DNA of 64,000 nt from JBBWZH01 sp035544115 (lineage in GTDB: Bacteria > Actinomycetota > Actinomycetes > Mycobacteriales > CADCTP01): the NCBI GenBank assembly GCA_963714145.1, contig OY970235.1, positions 1 to 64,000 on the forward strand. Direction: 5' to 3'. The stretch's first letter is position 1, and every line of letters starts with the position of its first letter. The translations under genes were made by a program, and so were the position numbers. Shown one piece after another: positions 15,202-24,331 of this stretch. The notes below the pieces were generated by a model. The model saw only the letters and a list, made by a program, of their open reading frames with translations, was not told the origin of the DNA and did not search any database.

Positions 15202-15230
15202 GAATGTCGATTGGCTGACAGCGCTGTCAA
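15202..15230 (-). promoter_or_regulatory. CebR-like operator over the xylanase -35 box
   Basis: TGACAGCGCTGTCA at 15216-15229 is a perfect 14-bp palindrome with a central GCGC, the form bound by LacI-family regulators such as CebR (TGGGAGCGCTCCCA). Reading leftward it contains TTGACA (15230-15225), a perfect -35 box; the -10 (ACATTC, 15207-15202) is weak. A repressor bound here would block the promoter until xylo-oligosaccharide or cellobiose arrives. The rest of the 15087-15412 gap shows no gene. Confidence 0.65.
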
Positions 15231-15412
15231 GCCGGATTTCCGGAACTCTTTCGGTAAGTATCGGTCACGCTAAGCCCGCCGGACCGCTCCGTCAATCCTT
15301 GGCTGTCGAGCGGCCGGAGTCACGCGTCGGGCGGTGGCGGCCGGCGGCGGGCGGCCGGTGTGCGGCGGTCGGCGGCGGGTACCGGCGGGGCGGTGCCGGC
15401 GGTGGCGGCGGG

Positions 15413-17737
15413 TCAGACCGGGTGGTGGCGGTGCCGCCAGCCGGACAGCCGCCAGCCACCTTCCAGCAGCACGATCGCGGCCCCGGTCACCACGGCCGCG
15501 AAGCTCAGATCGGTCCACGGCGGCAGCGTCAGCGCGAAGAAGTGCCGCAGCCAGGGCACCGCCAGCACCACCAGGAACGCCGCGCCCATCGTCACCACCA
15601 GGGCCAGCTTGAACCCGGTGAACGGGCGGGCGACGATCGCCAGCACCCAGAGCGCGACCGTGAACAGCACCAGCGCGGCGGTGGTCTGCGCCTGGGCGGC
15701 CGGCCGGTCGGTCAGCAGCGCGGTGCCGTACGCGGCGAACGAGGCCGCCGCCGCGACGAACCCGCTGGGCACCGCGAACCGCATCACCCGGTGCACGAAG
15801 CCGGCCTGCGCCCGCTGCGTGTTCGGCTGCAGCGCCAGGAAGAACGCCGGCGTGCCGATGGTGAGCGAGCCGATCAGGGTCAGGTGCCGGGGCAGGAACG
15901 GGAACGGCAGCCCGGCCACGATCACCGCCACCGACAACAGGGTCGCATACACGGTCTTGGTCAGGAACAGGTTGGCGACCCGCTCGATGTTCCCGATCAC
16001 CCGCCGCCCCTCGGCCACCACCTGCGGCAGCACCGCGAACTTGCTGTCCAGCAGCAGCAGCTGGGCGACCGCGCGGGTGGCGTCCGAGCCGTTGCCCATC
16101 GCGATGCCGATGTCCGCGGTCTTCAGCGCGAGTACGTCGTTCACGCCGTCGCCGGTCATCGCGACCACGTGCCGGCGGGACTGCAGCGCGCTCACCATCG
16201 CCTGCTTCTGCTGCGGGGCCACCCGACCGAACACCGACCGGCCGTGCATCGCCTCGGCCAGCGCGGGCTGCTCGGTCGGGAGCGTGCGGGCATCCACCGG
16301 CCGGTCGGCGTGCTCGACGCCGAGCCGGGCCGCGATCGCGCCGACGGTCCCCGGGCTGTCCCCGGAGATCACCCGCACGCCGACCTGCTGGGATTCGAAG
16401 TAGCGCAGCGTCTCGGCGGCGTCCGGCCGGACCGGCTGCTCGATCACGATCAGCGCGGCCGGGCTGGCCGGCCCGGGGTCGGCGGCCGCGTCCACCGGGC
16501 CGTCGCCGGCCCGGGCCAGCAGCAGCACCCGCAGGCCGTGCCCGGCCAGCTCGGTGGCGCGGGCCAGCGTCGGGTCGGCCGGCGGCAGCAGCACCTCGGG
16601 CGCGCCGAGCAGCCAGCTGCCCTGCCCCTCGAACGTCACCCCGCTCCACTTGCGGGCGGACGAGAACGGCGCGACCGCCGTCACCGCCCACTCCGGCTGG
16701 TCCGGGTACGCGGCCAGGATCGCCTGCAGACTCGGGTTCGGCCGCGGGTCGGCGCCGGCCAGCCCGCCCAGCACCGCCCGTACCGGCGCGTCGTCGTCCA
16801 GCGACACCATCGAGTGGACGGTCATCCCGGGCTCGGTGAGCGTGCCGGTCTTGTCCAGGCAGATCACGTCCACCCGGGCCAGGCCCTCGATCGCGGGCAG
16901 CTCCTGCACCAGCACGTTGTGCCGGCCCAGCCGGACCACGCCGACCGCGAACGCCACACTGGTCAGCAGCACCAACCCCTCCGGGACCATCGTGACCAGC
17001 CCGGCGACCGTGCCGCGCAGCGCCTCGGTCACCCCGTCGGTGTTGCGCAGCTGGCTGAGGAACAGCAGCACCCCCACCGGGGCCATCACCAGCGCCATCA
17101 CCGTGATGATCCGGTCGATGCCGGTGCGCAGCTCGGACCTGGTCAGCGTGAACCGGCTCGCCTCCTCGGCCAGCTGCGCCGCGTACGCCGCCCGGCCGAC
17201 CTTGGTGGCCCGGTAGCCGCCGGTGCCGGCGGCCACGAAGGACCCGGACAGCACCGGGTCGCCGGGCTCCTTGATCACCGGGTCGGCCTCGCCGGTGAGC
17301 AGCGACTCGTCCACCTCCAGCCCGTCCGCGCCGGTGATCTCGCCGTCCACCACGATCTTGTCGCCGAGCCCGACGACCAGGATGTCGCCCAGCACCACCT
17401 CGGCCGAGTGCACCTGCTGGTCGCGCCCGTCCCGGCGGACCGTGGGGCGGACCTCGCCGACGATCGCCAGCCGGTCCAGCGTCCGCTTGGCCCGCAACTC
17501 CTGGACGATGCCGACCAGCGTGTTGGACACGATGACGAATCCGAACAGCGCGTCCTGCAGCGGGCCGACCACCAGGATCACCGCCAGCAGCGTGCCGAGC
17601 AGCCCGTTGAACGGCGTGAGCGTGTTCGCCCGAATGATCTCCGCCACGCTCCGGCTGGACCGCGCCGGCACATCGTTGACCTCGCCACGTGCCACCCGCT
17701 CGGCCACCTGCGCCGCCGTCAACCCCGCCCCGACCAC
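15413..17737 (-). CDS. ctpE: Cation-transporting P-type ATPase, CtpE-like
   Basis: A 774-residue P-type ATPase. TGEADP near 148-153 is the actuator loop, VPEGL near 251-255 the ion-site helix, DKTGTLT near 295-301 the phosphorylated aspartate motif, and GDGVNDVLALK the hinge. The run MVPEGLVLLTSVAFAVGVVRL followed by NVLVQELPAIEGLARVD resembles mycobacterial CtpE, a calcium uptake ATPase. No heavy-metal-binding N-terminal domain or CPC motif is present. The GTG at 17735-17737 was chosen because the family's GLTAAQVAERVARGEVNDVP segment follows at once; a longer upstream frame is repeat-derived. The C-terminal half has six predicted helices. Ca2+ as substrate is inference from family. Confidence 0.8.
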   Translation of the reverse strand: MVGAGLTAAQVAERVARGEVNDVPARSSRSVAEIIRANTLTPFNGLLGTLLAVILVVGPLQDALFGFVIVSNTLVGIVQELRAKRTLDRLAIVGEVRPTVRRDGRDQQVHSAEVVLGDILVVGLGDKIVVDGEITGADGLEVDESLLTGEADPVIKEPGDPVLSGSFVAAGTGGYRATKVGRAAYAAQLAEEASRFTLTRSELRTGIDRIITVMALVMAPVGVLLFLSQLRNTDGVTEALRGTVAGLVTMVPEGLVLLTSVAFAVGVVRLGRHNVLVQELPAIEGLARVDVICLDKTGTLTEPGMTVHSMVSLDDDAPVRAVLGGLAGADPRPNPSLQAILAAYPDQPEWAVTAVAPFSSARKWSGVTFEGQGSWLLGAPEVLLPPADPTLARATELAGHGLRVLLLARAGDGPVDAAADPGPASPAALIVIEQPVRPDAAETLRYFESQQVGVRVISGDSPGTVGAIAARLGVEHADRPVDARTLPTEQPALAEAMHGRSVFGRVAPQQKQAMVSALQSRRHVVAMTGDGVNDVLALKTADIGIAMGNGSDATRAVAQLLLLDSKFAVLPQVVAEGRRVIGNIERVANLFLTKTVYATLLSVAVIVAGLPFPFLPRHLTLIGSLTIGTPAFFLALQPNTQRAQAGFVHRVMRFAVPSGFVAAAASFAAYGTALLTDRPAAQAQTTAALVLFTVALWVLAIVARPFTGFKLALVVTMGAAFLVVLAVPWLRHFFALTLPPWTDLSFAAVVTGAAIVLLEGGWRLSGWRHRHHPV

Positions 17738-18389
17738 TCCGACAGCATGCCCGACCCCCCGCCGCCCCGCTCCGCCCCGCCCCTGGCGCGGCCCTCCGGC
17801 TCTCGCCTCCGGCCCCGGTGGTGGGTTGGTGTGGCGGGTGATGGCTTGGCGGCGCGGGTGGTGGCTGAGCGGCATCACCCGCGGGACCGTGCCGTCACCC
17901 GGCGGCCGAAGCCGTCACCGGCGGGGCGAAGTGGTCACTGGCTGGGTTGCGGTGGTGGGTTGGTGTGACGGGTGATGGCTTGGCGGCGCGGGTGGTGGCT
18001 GAGCGGCATCACCCGCGAGAGCATGTCGTCGCGCGGCAGCCGAAGTCGTCACTGGCGGGGCGAAGTCGTCACCTGAGGGGTCAGGTGGCGCCACCCGAGG
18101 TGTTCAGGGCGCCATCCCGAGGGGGTCAGGAGGCGTCACCCGAGGGAGCGTGTCGTCACGCGGCGGCTGAGGTCGTCACCGGCGGGGCGAAGTGGTCACC
18201 GGCTGGGTTGCGGTGGTGGGTTGGTGTGACGGGTGATGGCTTGGCGGCGCGGGTGGTGGCTGAGCGGCATCACCCGCGGGAGCGTGCCGTCACCCGGCGG
18301 CCGAAGCCGTCACCGGCGGGGCACTGTCATCACCCGAGGGGTCAGGAGGCGCCAGGCGGAGCGGTCGGGAGCGCCACCCGAGGGGTGCG
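17738..18389. repeat. Intergenic long-unit repeat array
   Basis: Between the ATPase start and the NlpC/P60 stop, a block beginning GTGGGTTGGTGTG(G/A)CGGGTG and running through GGCTTGGCGGCGCGGGTGG occurs at 17821, 17955 and 18216. These starts are about 134 and 261 bp apart, so the spacing is close to one and two unit lengths, with a decayed middle unit. Between the copies, GTCACC/GTCATC words alternate with GGCGGGGC. Open frames through it are by-products of GC bias and repeats. I see no gene here. Confidence 0.8.
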
Positions 18390-19529
18390 TCAGGGAGACG
18401 GGGTGGCGGCGGGGGGTTCGGTGCTGGCGGCCGCGGCAGGGGTGGTTGTGGCGGGTTCCGAGGTGGTCGGCGCGGGCGGGTCGGAGCTGGGCGCCTCGGT
18501 GTCCGCCGGCGCGGACGTGGGCGGGTCGGTGCTGGGTGGTGGAGCCGGGTCGGTGCTGGCCGGCGGCTCGGTGGTCGGCGGCGGGGTGCTCGCGGGCGGG
18601 GTGCTCGCCGGTGGGGTGGTGGCCGGTGGCGTGGTGGCCGGGGGAGTCGTACCAGGGGGAGTGGTGCCCGGTGGCGTGGACCCGCCGGGGATGGGGACGG
18701 TGCGCGGCGGGCTGGGCAGGGTCGGGTCGCCGGCCGGGCCGGTGCCGAGCTGGGCACCGCCGGCGCCGGGGAGGCCCGGGAAGGTCGGGACGGCGGCGGT
18801 GGTGGGTACGCCCGCCACGCGGACGGCGCCGGCGTAGCCGGACAGCCAGATCGCGGCGACCTCGACCACCTCGCCGGGCTGCGGGGCGTGCACCACGTAC
18901 CCGCCGCCGAGGTACATCGCCACGTGGTGCACGGTGTTCAGGTTCGCCGGGTCGTACGCCCAGAAGAGCAGGTCACCGGCCTGCAGGTCGAGCAGCCGGA
19001 CCGGGGTGCCGGCGCGGGCCTGGTCGGCGCTGACCCGGGGCAGCGGGACGCCGGCCGTCGCGTACGAGCGCTGGGTCAGCCCGGAGCAGTCGTAGGCGGC
19101 CGGGCCGGTGGCGCCCCAGACGTACGGCCGGCCCTGCTGGGCCAGCGCGAACTCGACGGCCACCGCGGCCACCGCACCGGCCGACGGGGGCGCCGCCGGC
19201 ATCGACGCGGCCGCCACCGCGGCCGGCGAGCCGGCCCGCGCGGCCCAACCGCCGAGCGGGGCCATCGGGATCGGCTGCCGGGTCAGCTGGCCCAGCTCAG
19301 CGGCCTGCACGGCCGGTGACTCGACCTCCCAGCCAGGCGCGGACAGCCCTACCGGCACGGCCGGCGGCACGTACTGGTCGGCCGGCCGGACCGCGGCCGG
19401 CGCGTCGGCGGCCACCGCGGTCGGGACGCCGGGCGCGGACGAGGCGACGAGCGCGGCCACCGCCACCGAGGTGGCGGCCGCCGCGGCCCGCTGGCGGAAC
19501 GTGCTCAGAGCGCGCATCCGGACCAGCAT
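18390..19529 (-). CDS. Secreted NlpC/P60 cell-wall hydrolase with Pro/Thr-rich tail
   Basis: A 379-residue exported protein. A hydrophobic N-terminal segment (AAAAATSVAVAALVASSAPG) serves as signal peptide. The NlpC/P60 domain lies around residues 120-240: YDCSGLTQRSY holds the catalytic Cys, HHVAMYLGGG the His, and VVHAPQPGEVV the third polar residue. Such enzymes cut D-Glu-meso-DAP bonds in peptidoglycan. From about 250 on, the chain is a long Pro/Thr/Ser-rich tail (TPPGTTPPATTPPAS repeats), a flexible wall-spanning or glycosylated stalk. Two ATGs four codons apart are equally plausible starts; I took the outer. Confidence 0.88.
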   Translation of the reverse strand: MLVRMRALSTFRQRAAAAATSVAVAALVASSAPGVPTAVAADAPAAVRPADQYVPPAVPVGLSAPGWEVESPAVQAAELGQLTRQPIPMAPLGGWAARAGSPAAVAAASMPAAPPSAGAVAAVAVEFALAQQGRPYVWGATGPAAYDCSGLTQRSYATAGVPLPRVSADQARAGTPVRLLDLQAGDLLFWAYDPANLNTVHHVAMYLGGGYVVHAPQPGEVVEVAAIWLSGYAGAVRVAGVPTTAAVPTFPGLPGAGGAQLGTGPAGDPTLPSPPRTVPIPGGSTPPGTTPPGTTPPATTPPATTPPASTPPASTPPPTTEPPASTDPAPPPSTDPPTSAPADTEAPSSDPPAPTTSEPATTTPAAAASTEPPAATPSP

Positions 19530-20053
19530 GCTTCAGCCGCCATCCATCCGGAACCCGTGGCGGCAAATCGGTCGGGCAGCTTTTTCTGCCCCACCGGCCT
19601 CAGCGGCATCACCCACTACGGGTGGCGGCCGCGGCTGGGACACCCGCCTCACCGGCCCCAGCGACCTCGCCAGGTCCCCCGTCTGGTGGCCGGCCGTCGG
19701 GTGGTCCGGCTGTCGAGTGGTCCGGCAGTCGGGTGGCCGGCTGTCGGGTGGCCGTCGGGCGGGTGGCTGTCGGGCGGGTGGCTGTCGGGTGGCCGGCTGT
19801 CGGGTGGCCGGCTGTCGGGTGGCCGTCGGGCGGGCGGCTTGTCGAGTGGTCCGGCAGTCGGGTGGTCCGGCTGTCGGGTGGCCGTCGGGTGGGCGGCTGT
19901 CTGGTGGTCCCGGCCGCGGCCGAGACCAGGGCCGCGGCCGTTCCGGGTGCCGGTCCGGCGGGCCGGGTTCGGGTGTCCCGCCGCGCTGGGCTGGCCCGGC
20001 GGGAGGTCCGGCGGGGGTCGGGTGTGGCAGTTGTCCCACCCGACCCCGCCAGA
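19530..20053. repeat. Intergenic 15-bp GTCGGGTGGCCGGCT array
   Basis: From about 19690 to 19912 the unit GTCGGGTGGCCGGCT and one- to three-base variants (GTCGAGTGGTCCGGC, GTCGGGCGGGTGGCT) repeat about fifteen times, head to tail. The flanks, to the NlpC/P60 start on the left and the amidase stop on the right, hold no gene that I can support. Confidence 0.85.
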
Positions 20054-21478
20054 TCAGGCGTGCACCGGCGGGCGCCGGTCGGCCCAGGGCGCGGCTTGTT
20101 CGAGTTGGCTGGCGACCCGGACCAGCAGGTCCTCCCGGCCGTACCCGGCGACCAGTTGGACGCCGACCGGCAGCCCGTCCGCGGACCAGTGCAGTGGCAG
20201 CGTCACCGCCGGCTGCCCGGTCATGTTGAACTGCGGGGTGTACGGGATGAAGCTGACGATCCGCGGGCCTTCCTGCTCCGGGCCGGCCTCGGTGAACCAG
20301 CCCAGCTGCGGCGGTGGTGCGCCCACGGTGGGGGTGACCAGCAGGTCGTGCCCTTCCCACCATTCGGCCATCCGGCGTACCCAGAGGCCCAGCCAGGCCC
20401 GGCTGTGCAGGTACGGCACCACGCCCATCGCCTTGCCGTACTGGCGGTAAGCCAGGTTGCGCGGCTCGATCTCGTCGTCGGCGATCTCCCGGCCCAGCAT
20501 CAGCTCGAACGCCTGGAAGCTGGCCTCGGTGTCGGCGGCGATCATCGTGACGAAGTGGGTGCCGAACTCGGCCTCCAGCATCGCCGCGGGCGCGGACTCG
20601 TCCACGTGGTGGCCGAGCGACTCCAGCAGCCGGGCGGCACCGGCGACCGCGGCCCGGCACTCCGGGTGGTCGAGGTAGCCGTCCAGCCCGGGCCGGTCCA
20701 GGATGCCGATCCGCAGCCGGCCGGGGTCGGCGCCGACCTCCTCGACCAGCGGCCGGGGCAGCGCCGGCGGGTAGTACGGCTCGCCGGGCATCCGGCCGCT
20801 GATCACGTCCAGGATGCCGGCCGCGTCCCGGACCGTCCGGCTGACCGAGCCGTCGATGGTGGAGCCGGCCCAGGATTCCCCGATCAGCGGGCCCTGGCTG
20901 ACCCGGGCCCGGGTCGGCTTCAACCCGACCAGCCCACATTCGCTGGCCGGGATCCGGATCGAGCCGCCGCCGTCGTTGGCATGCGCGGCCGCGACCATCC
21001 CGCTGGCCACCGCGGCGGCCGACCCGCCGGACGAGCCGCCGGTGGAGTGCCCGGTGTTCCACGGGTTGCGGGCCGGCGCGTTCGCCATCGGCTCGGTGGT
21101 GACCGTGGTGCCGAACTCGGGCACGTTGGTCCGGCCGAGCGCGATGAACCCGGCGGCCCGGAACTGCTCGGCCAGGTACGAGGTCAGTGGCCAGGGGATG
21201 TTCTGCAGCGGGCCCAGGCCGAACCCGGTCTGTTCGCCGGCGACCAGGCAGCCCAGGTCCTTGAGCAGGATCGGTACGCCGCGGAACGGCCCGGCCGGCA
21301 GGTCACCGCCGGCCTCGGCCCGGGCCTGGTCGTACCGGGTGCGGATGACGGCGTCGAGTTGCGGGTTGACCGCCTCGATCCGGGCGATCGCCGCTTCCAC
21401 CAGTTCCTTGGGGCTCACCTCGCCGCGGCGGACGAGATCGGCCTGCGCGGTGGCATCCAGCCACGTGGTGTCGGTCAC
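20054..21478 (-). CDS. Amidase-signature family amidohydrolase
   Basis: A 474-residue member of the amidase signature family, which hydrolyses amides through a Ser-cisSer-Lys triad. All three are visible: Lys in VPILLKDLG near 92, the Gly/Ser-rich STGGSSGGSAAAVASG near 165-180 with the cis-serine, and the nucleophile in GGGSIRIPAS just after. Length and spacing are normal. No GatB or GatC neighbour exists, so it is probably a stand-alone amidase rather than the tRNA amidotransferase A subunit. Substrate unknown. Flanked on both sides by noncoding repeat arrays. Confidence 0.88.
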   Translation of the reverse strand: MTDTTWLDATAQADLVRRGEVSPKELVEAAIARIEAVNPQLDAVIRTRYDQARAEAGGDLPAGPFRGVPILLKDLGCLVAGEQTGFGLGPLQNIPWPLTSYLAEQFRAAGFIALGRTNVPEFGTTVTTEPMANAPARNPWNTGHSTGGSSGGSAAAVASGMVAAAHANDGGGSIRIPASECGLVGLKPTRARVSQGPLIGESWAGSTIDGSVSRTVRDAAGILDVISGRMPGEPYYPPALPRPLVEEVGADPGRLRIGILDRPGLDGYLDHPECRAAVAGAARLLESLGHHVDESAPAAMLEAEFGTHFVTMIAADTEASFQAFELMLGREIADDEIEPRNLAYRQYGKAMGVVPYLHSRAWLGLWVRRMAEWWEGHDLLVTPTVGAPPPQLGWFTEAGPEQEGPRIVSFIPYTPQFNMTGQPAVTLPLHWSADGLPVGVQLVAGYGREDLLVRVASQLEQAAPWADRRPPVHA

Positions 21479-21788
21479 AGTCGGACGCTACCGGGCAGTA
21501 GTGCGCGCGTCGCGCCGGAAGGTGGGGTTAGGCACACCGGCCGTGCGGCAATCACCCGGTCGGACCCGGGGCCGGCCGCCCACCCCCGGCTGCGCCGCCG
21601 ACACTCCGGCTGCGCCGCCCACTCCGGCTGCGCCCGCCCACACTCCGGCTGCGCCGCCCACACTCCGGCTGCGCCGCCCACACCCCGGCACCCCACCCAT
21701 GAGGGATCTGCGTAGGCCCCTCATGCCGACCGGTGGGTCGGAAAGCACGTCATCTCGGGTGGCTGCCGGGGTGTGGGCGGCGTGCGGG
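21479..21788. repeat. Intergenic 20-bp ACACTCCGGCTGCGCCGCCC array
   Basis: From about 21580 to 21700 five to six copies of ACACTCCGGCTGCGCCGCCC, some trimmed to 18-19 bp, run head to tail upstream of the amidase start. The rest of the gap, to the DUF6351 stop at 21789, has no gene. If the amidase promoter lies here, the repeats would change its spacing from upstream elements. Confidence 0.85.
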
Positions 21789-24011
21789 TCAGTGCGACCG
21801 TGGCGCCGGGCCGAGTGGCCGGCCGCCGGGCCCGGCGGCGAAGCTCATCCACGGCAGCGACGGCTGGTAGCCGACCGGCCGGCGGGACCAGTCGCACACT
21901 CCGGACGGGAAAGCGGCGCGCACCCGGGCGAAGTCCACATCGGACAGTTCCGGCAGCATTCCCCGGCGCAGCGGTTGCGACCGGCACTTCAGCGCCAGCC
22001 CGGACAGCCGCTGCCCGGCCACCGCACGCGCGTCCGCGTAGTGCGGGAAGGCCGCGCCGCAGGCGCCGGTGTAGCCCGGGTCCACCACTTCGGCACCGGC
22101 GGACGCCGTCGTGCTCGCCGGCCAGCACGCGTCCACCGCGGCGGCGGGCTTGTCCAGCCGGACCTTCACCGCCCGCGGCAGCGACCGGTGGTCGGCCGCG
22201 ATCCGGGCCAACCAGGCGTCCATTGTGGACAGGGCCTGGACGGTGAGGTCCGGCGGCGGGGTGATGCCGACGAACGAGCCGAACGAGCGCCAGGTCCAGA
22301 TCACCTGGCCGGCGTGGTTGCCGTGTGCCTCGTCCAGGCGGGCGCGCATCTCCCAGGAGTGGTAGTCGGTGTGGATGTCGTTCACGTTGGCCGAGCCGCG
22401 CAGGTCGATGATGGGCACCTCGTCCAGCCGCAGCGCCTCGGTCACCTGCCCGGCCCGGTACGCGGTCGGCAGCGTGCCCGGGTCGGCGTCGGTCCGGGCC
22501 GGCTGCCAGGCACCGTCCACTGTGTACCCGCCGATGCCGGTGTTCAGGTCGGCGAACTGGGTCGGGGTGATCTGGCCGGCGCGGAGCGCGCCGAGTCCAT
22601 AGAGGACACCGGTGTTGTCGGCCGGGCTCTTGGCGAAGCCGTGCCCGATCGCGCGTTCCGGCGCGGTCCACTCCGAGGGCGGCCGCGGCCCCCAGATCGC
22701 CTGCTGGTAGTCGGGCCCGTCGCAGCGCACCCCGCTGGGGTTGCTCGCGGGGTCGTAGACGCGCGGGTCGCCGGCCGCGAAGCCGCAGTTCTGCGCTCTG
22801 CTCGGAATGCCGACCGGGACGAACGAGGCGTTCCAGAACTGGCAGACCGAGGCGTCCCTGGTGCCGGCGACCGCGGCCTGCTGGGCCGGCGTCCAGCCGG
22901 GGTTGGCGGCGAAGTAGCGCACCAGCAGCCCGCAGTCGGTCACCTCGGTGGAGACCGTCCACAGGTCGGGGTAGCTGCAGTTGGGCAGGATGCCGTCGAG
23001 CAGCCCGGGGTATTCCTCGGCGATCGAGTACTGCTGGATGCTGCCGCCGGAGCAGCCGGCGCCGATGGTGTAGCGGATCTCGCCGTAGCTCTCGATGACG
23101 TGCTCCTTGAGCATCGTCACCGCCTCGGCCGAGACGTTCTCGTTGATGTTCGAGCCGTGCACGTTCAGCCCGGAGTTGGCGACCAGGTAGCCGCGGGACA
23201 GCGTGGTGTCGTCCAGCACGTTGGTGGGCAGGTCGCTGGTGTGGTGTGGCGCGCTGCCACCGCCGAACGGCCAGACCACCTTGCGGTTCCAGCCCGGCTG
23301 CACCGACCACGGCGTCCAGCCCTGGGTCGGGTCGAACAGCACCGCCACCTGGTAGATGCCGCGGTCCTGGACGCCGGTCTCCACCCGGACGATGTACGGC
23401 ACGGTCCGGCCGGCGTCGGTGGTGGTCGTCGCGACGTCCGCGGCCGGGTGGGCCGGGTCGTACGGCCGGAAGCCGGTGTGGCTGGCCGGCATGTAGGCGA
23501 ACCGGAACACCGGTGCGGTGTCGCACTGGGCGTCGGTGGGCGGGCCGAGGCCGGTCACGTCGCTGTGCATGGTGCAGTCCCAGGGCTGCACCTGCGGGCC
23601 GGCGAAGATCGGGCCGCCGGTGGGGTGGTTGGTCAGCGTGATCGCGGCGGCCTGCCGGTGCGCCGCCGCGACCAGTTCGTTGCGGCCGGTCCGCAGCCCG
23701 GTGACCAGGCCGAGGTAGCGGCCGTCCGCGCGCACCGCGAACTCCCGCGTCACGTCCCGGCCGTTCAGCCGGACCCGGAGACCGCCGGCCGGCCCCGACC
23801 GGACGCCGGCCACCTGTACCAGCGCGTCGCCGCCGGACAGCGTGTCGGCCCGGCCGGACAGCACCGTGATCGTCGGGCCGCCGCGCTGCTGCCCCGGGTT
23901 CGCCGACGCGGCCGGCGCCGCCGCGAGCAGCGCCAGGCTCGCCGGCACCGCGAGCAAGCGCCACCAATGGGATGTCTGAGGGAAACCGTCCGGACGACGC
24001 CGTCTGGGCAC
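21789..24011 (-). CDS. Secreted DUF6351-family protein, alpha/beta-hydrolase-like
   Basis: A 740-residue protein with a signal peptide (WRLLAVPASLALLAAAPAASA). It looks like the DUF6351 family. GAGCSGGSIQQYS near residue 320 resembles a serine-hydrolase nucleophile elbow with a neighbouring cysteine, as in tannase/feruloyl-esterase-like enzymes. Later IDLRGSANVNDIHTDYHSWEMR and DEAHGNHAGQV could supply the acid and His. Several cysteines suggest disulphides. Substrate unknown; exported ester or polymer degradation is a guess from fold and export. The next gene rightward is divergent and begins the large biosynthetic cluster. Confidence 0.7.
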   Translation of the reverse strand: MPRRRRPDGFPQTSHWWRLLAVPASLALLAAAPAASANPGQQRGGPTITVLSGRADTLSGGDALVQVAGVRSGPAGGLRVRLNGRDVTREFAVRADGRYLGLVTGLRTGRNELVAAAHRQAAAITLTNHPTGGPIFAGPQVQPWDCTMHSDVTGLGPPTDAQCDTAPVFRFAYMPASHTGFRPYDPAHPAADVATTTTDAGRTVPYIVRVETGVQDRGIYQVAVLFDPTQGWTPWSVQPGWNRKVVWPFGGGSAPHHTSDLPTNVLDDTTLSRGYLVANSGLNVHGSNINENVSAEAVTMLKEHVIESYGEIRYTIGAGCSGGSIQQYSIAEEYPGLLDGILPNCSYPDLWTVSTEVTDCGLLVRYFAANPGWTPAQQAAVAGTRDASVCQFWNASFVPVGIPSRAQNCGFAAGDPRVYDPASNPSGVRCDGPDYQQAIWGPRPPSEWTAPERAIGHGFAKSPADNTGVLYGLGALRAGQITPTQFADLNTGIGGYTVDGAWQPARTDADPGTLPTAYRAGQVTEALRLDEVPIIDLRGSANVNDIHTDYHSWEMRARLDEAHGNHAGQVIWTWRSFGSFVGITPPPDLTVQALSTMDAWLARIAADHRSLPRAVKVRLDKPAAAVDACWPASTTASAGAEVVDPGYTGACGAAFPHYADARAVAGQRLSGLALKCRSQPLRRGMLPELSDVDFARVRAAFPSGVCDWSRRPVGYQPSLPWMSFAAGPGGRPLGPAPRSH

Positions 24012-24331
24012 CGCTGCCTCCAGGGCCGCGCGAGGCGGCCGGAGGCACGCAACTGCAGCCGTGTCCCGACCGCAATGACGTCAAACCGTACCATCGCGGC
24101 CGGGCGCGCACCGGCTCTGCCGGCCCGACCGGTATCTTTCTGATTCGGCCACTCCGGCGGTGTTTGCCAAGGTACGGTGGCCAGGCTGCCGATCCGAGTC
24201 GGGGAGCGGAGTTCGTGCCGTGCGCCTATTCAGGCTCGGGCTTCCGCATCTCCCGGCGTCGTCGAATCGGCGCGCGCGTGGGCCGGTCGCGTAGTCCCGC
24301 AGCAGCGGGTAGAGGCAGAGGAGTGCGAAGC
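24012..24331. promoter_or_regulatory. Divergent intergenic region at the left edge of the large cluster
   Basis: 320 bp separate the leftward DUF6351 gene from the rightward DUF3050 gene. The stretch around 24070-24140 is less GC-rich (AATGACGTCAAACCGTACC) and is the likeliest promoter zone. The ribosome site GAGGAG at about 24318 precedes the ATG at 24332. I find no clear operator palindrome or small gene. Confidence 0.4.

Noticed and set aside
15080..17968. A 962-residue plus-strand open frame opposite the P-type ATPase
   Set aside because: Antisense to a gene with every P-type ATPase motif; its sequence is low-complexity His/Arg/Gln-rich.
17947..19033. Plus-strand frames through the repeat array and the NlpC/P60 tail
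   Set aside because: They are made of repeat units and the complement of a Pro/Thr-rich tail, with no ribosome site or recognisable domain.
20054..21478. GatA subunit of the tRNA amidotransferase
   Set aside because: No gatB or gatC nearby, and the sequence after the signature resembles stand-alone amidases.
19690..21700. Intergenic repeats as CRISPR arrays
   Set aside because: Units are contiguous head-to-tail with no unique spacers and no cas genes nearby.
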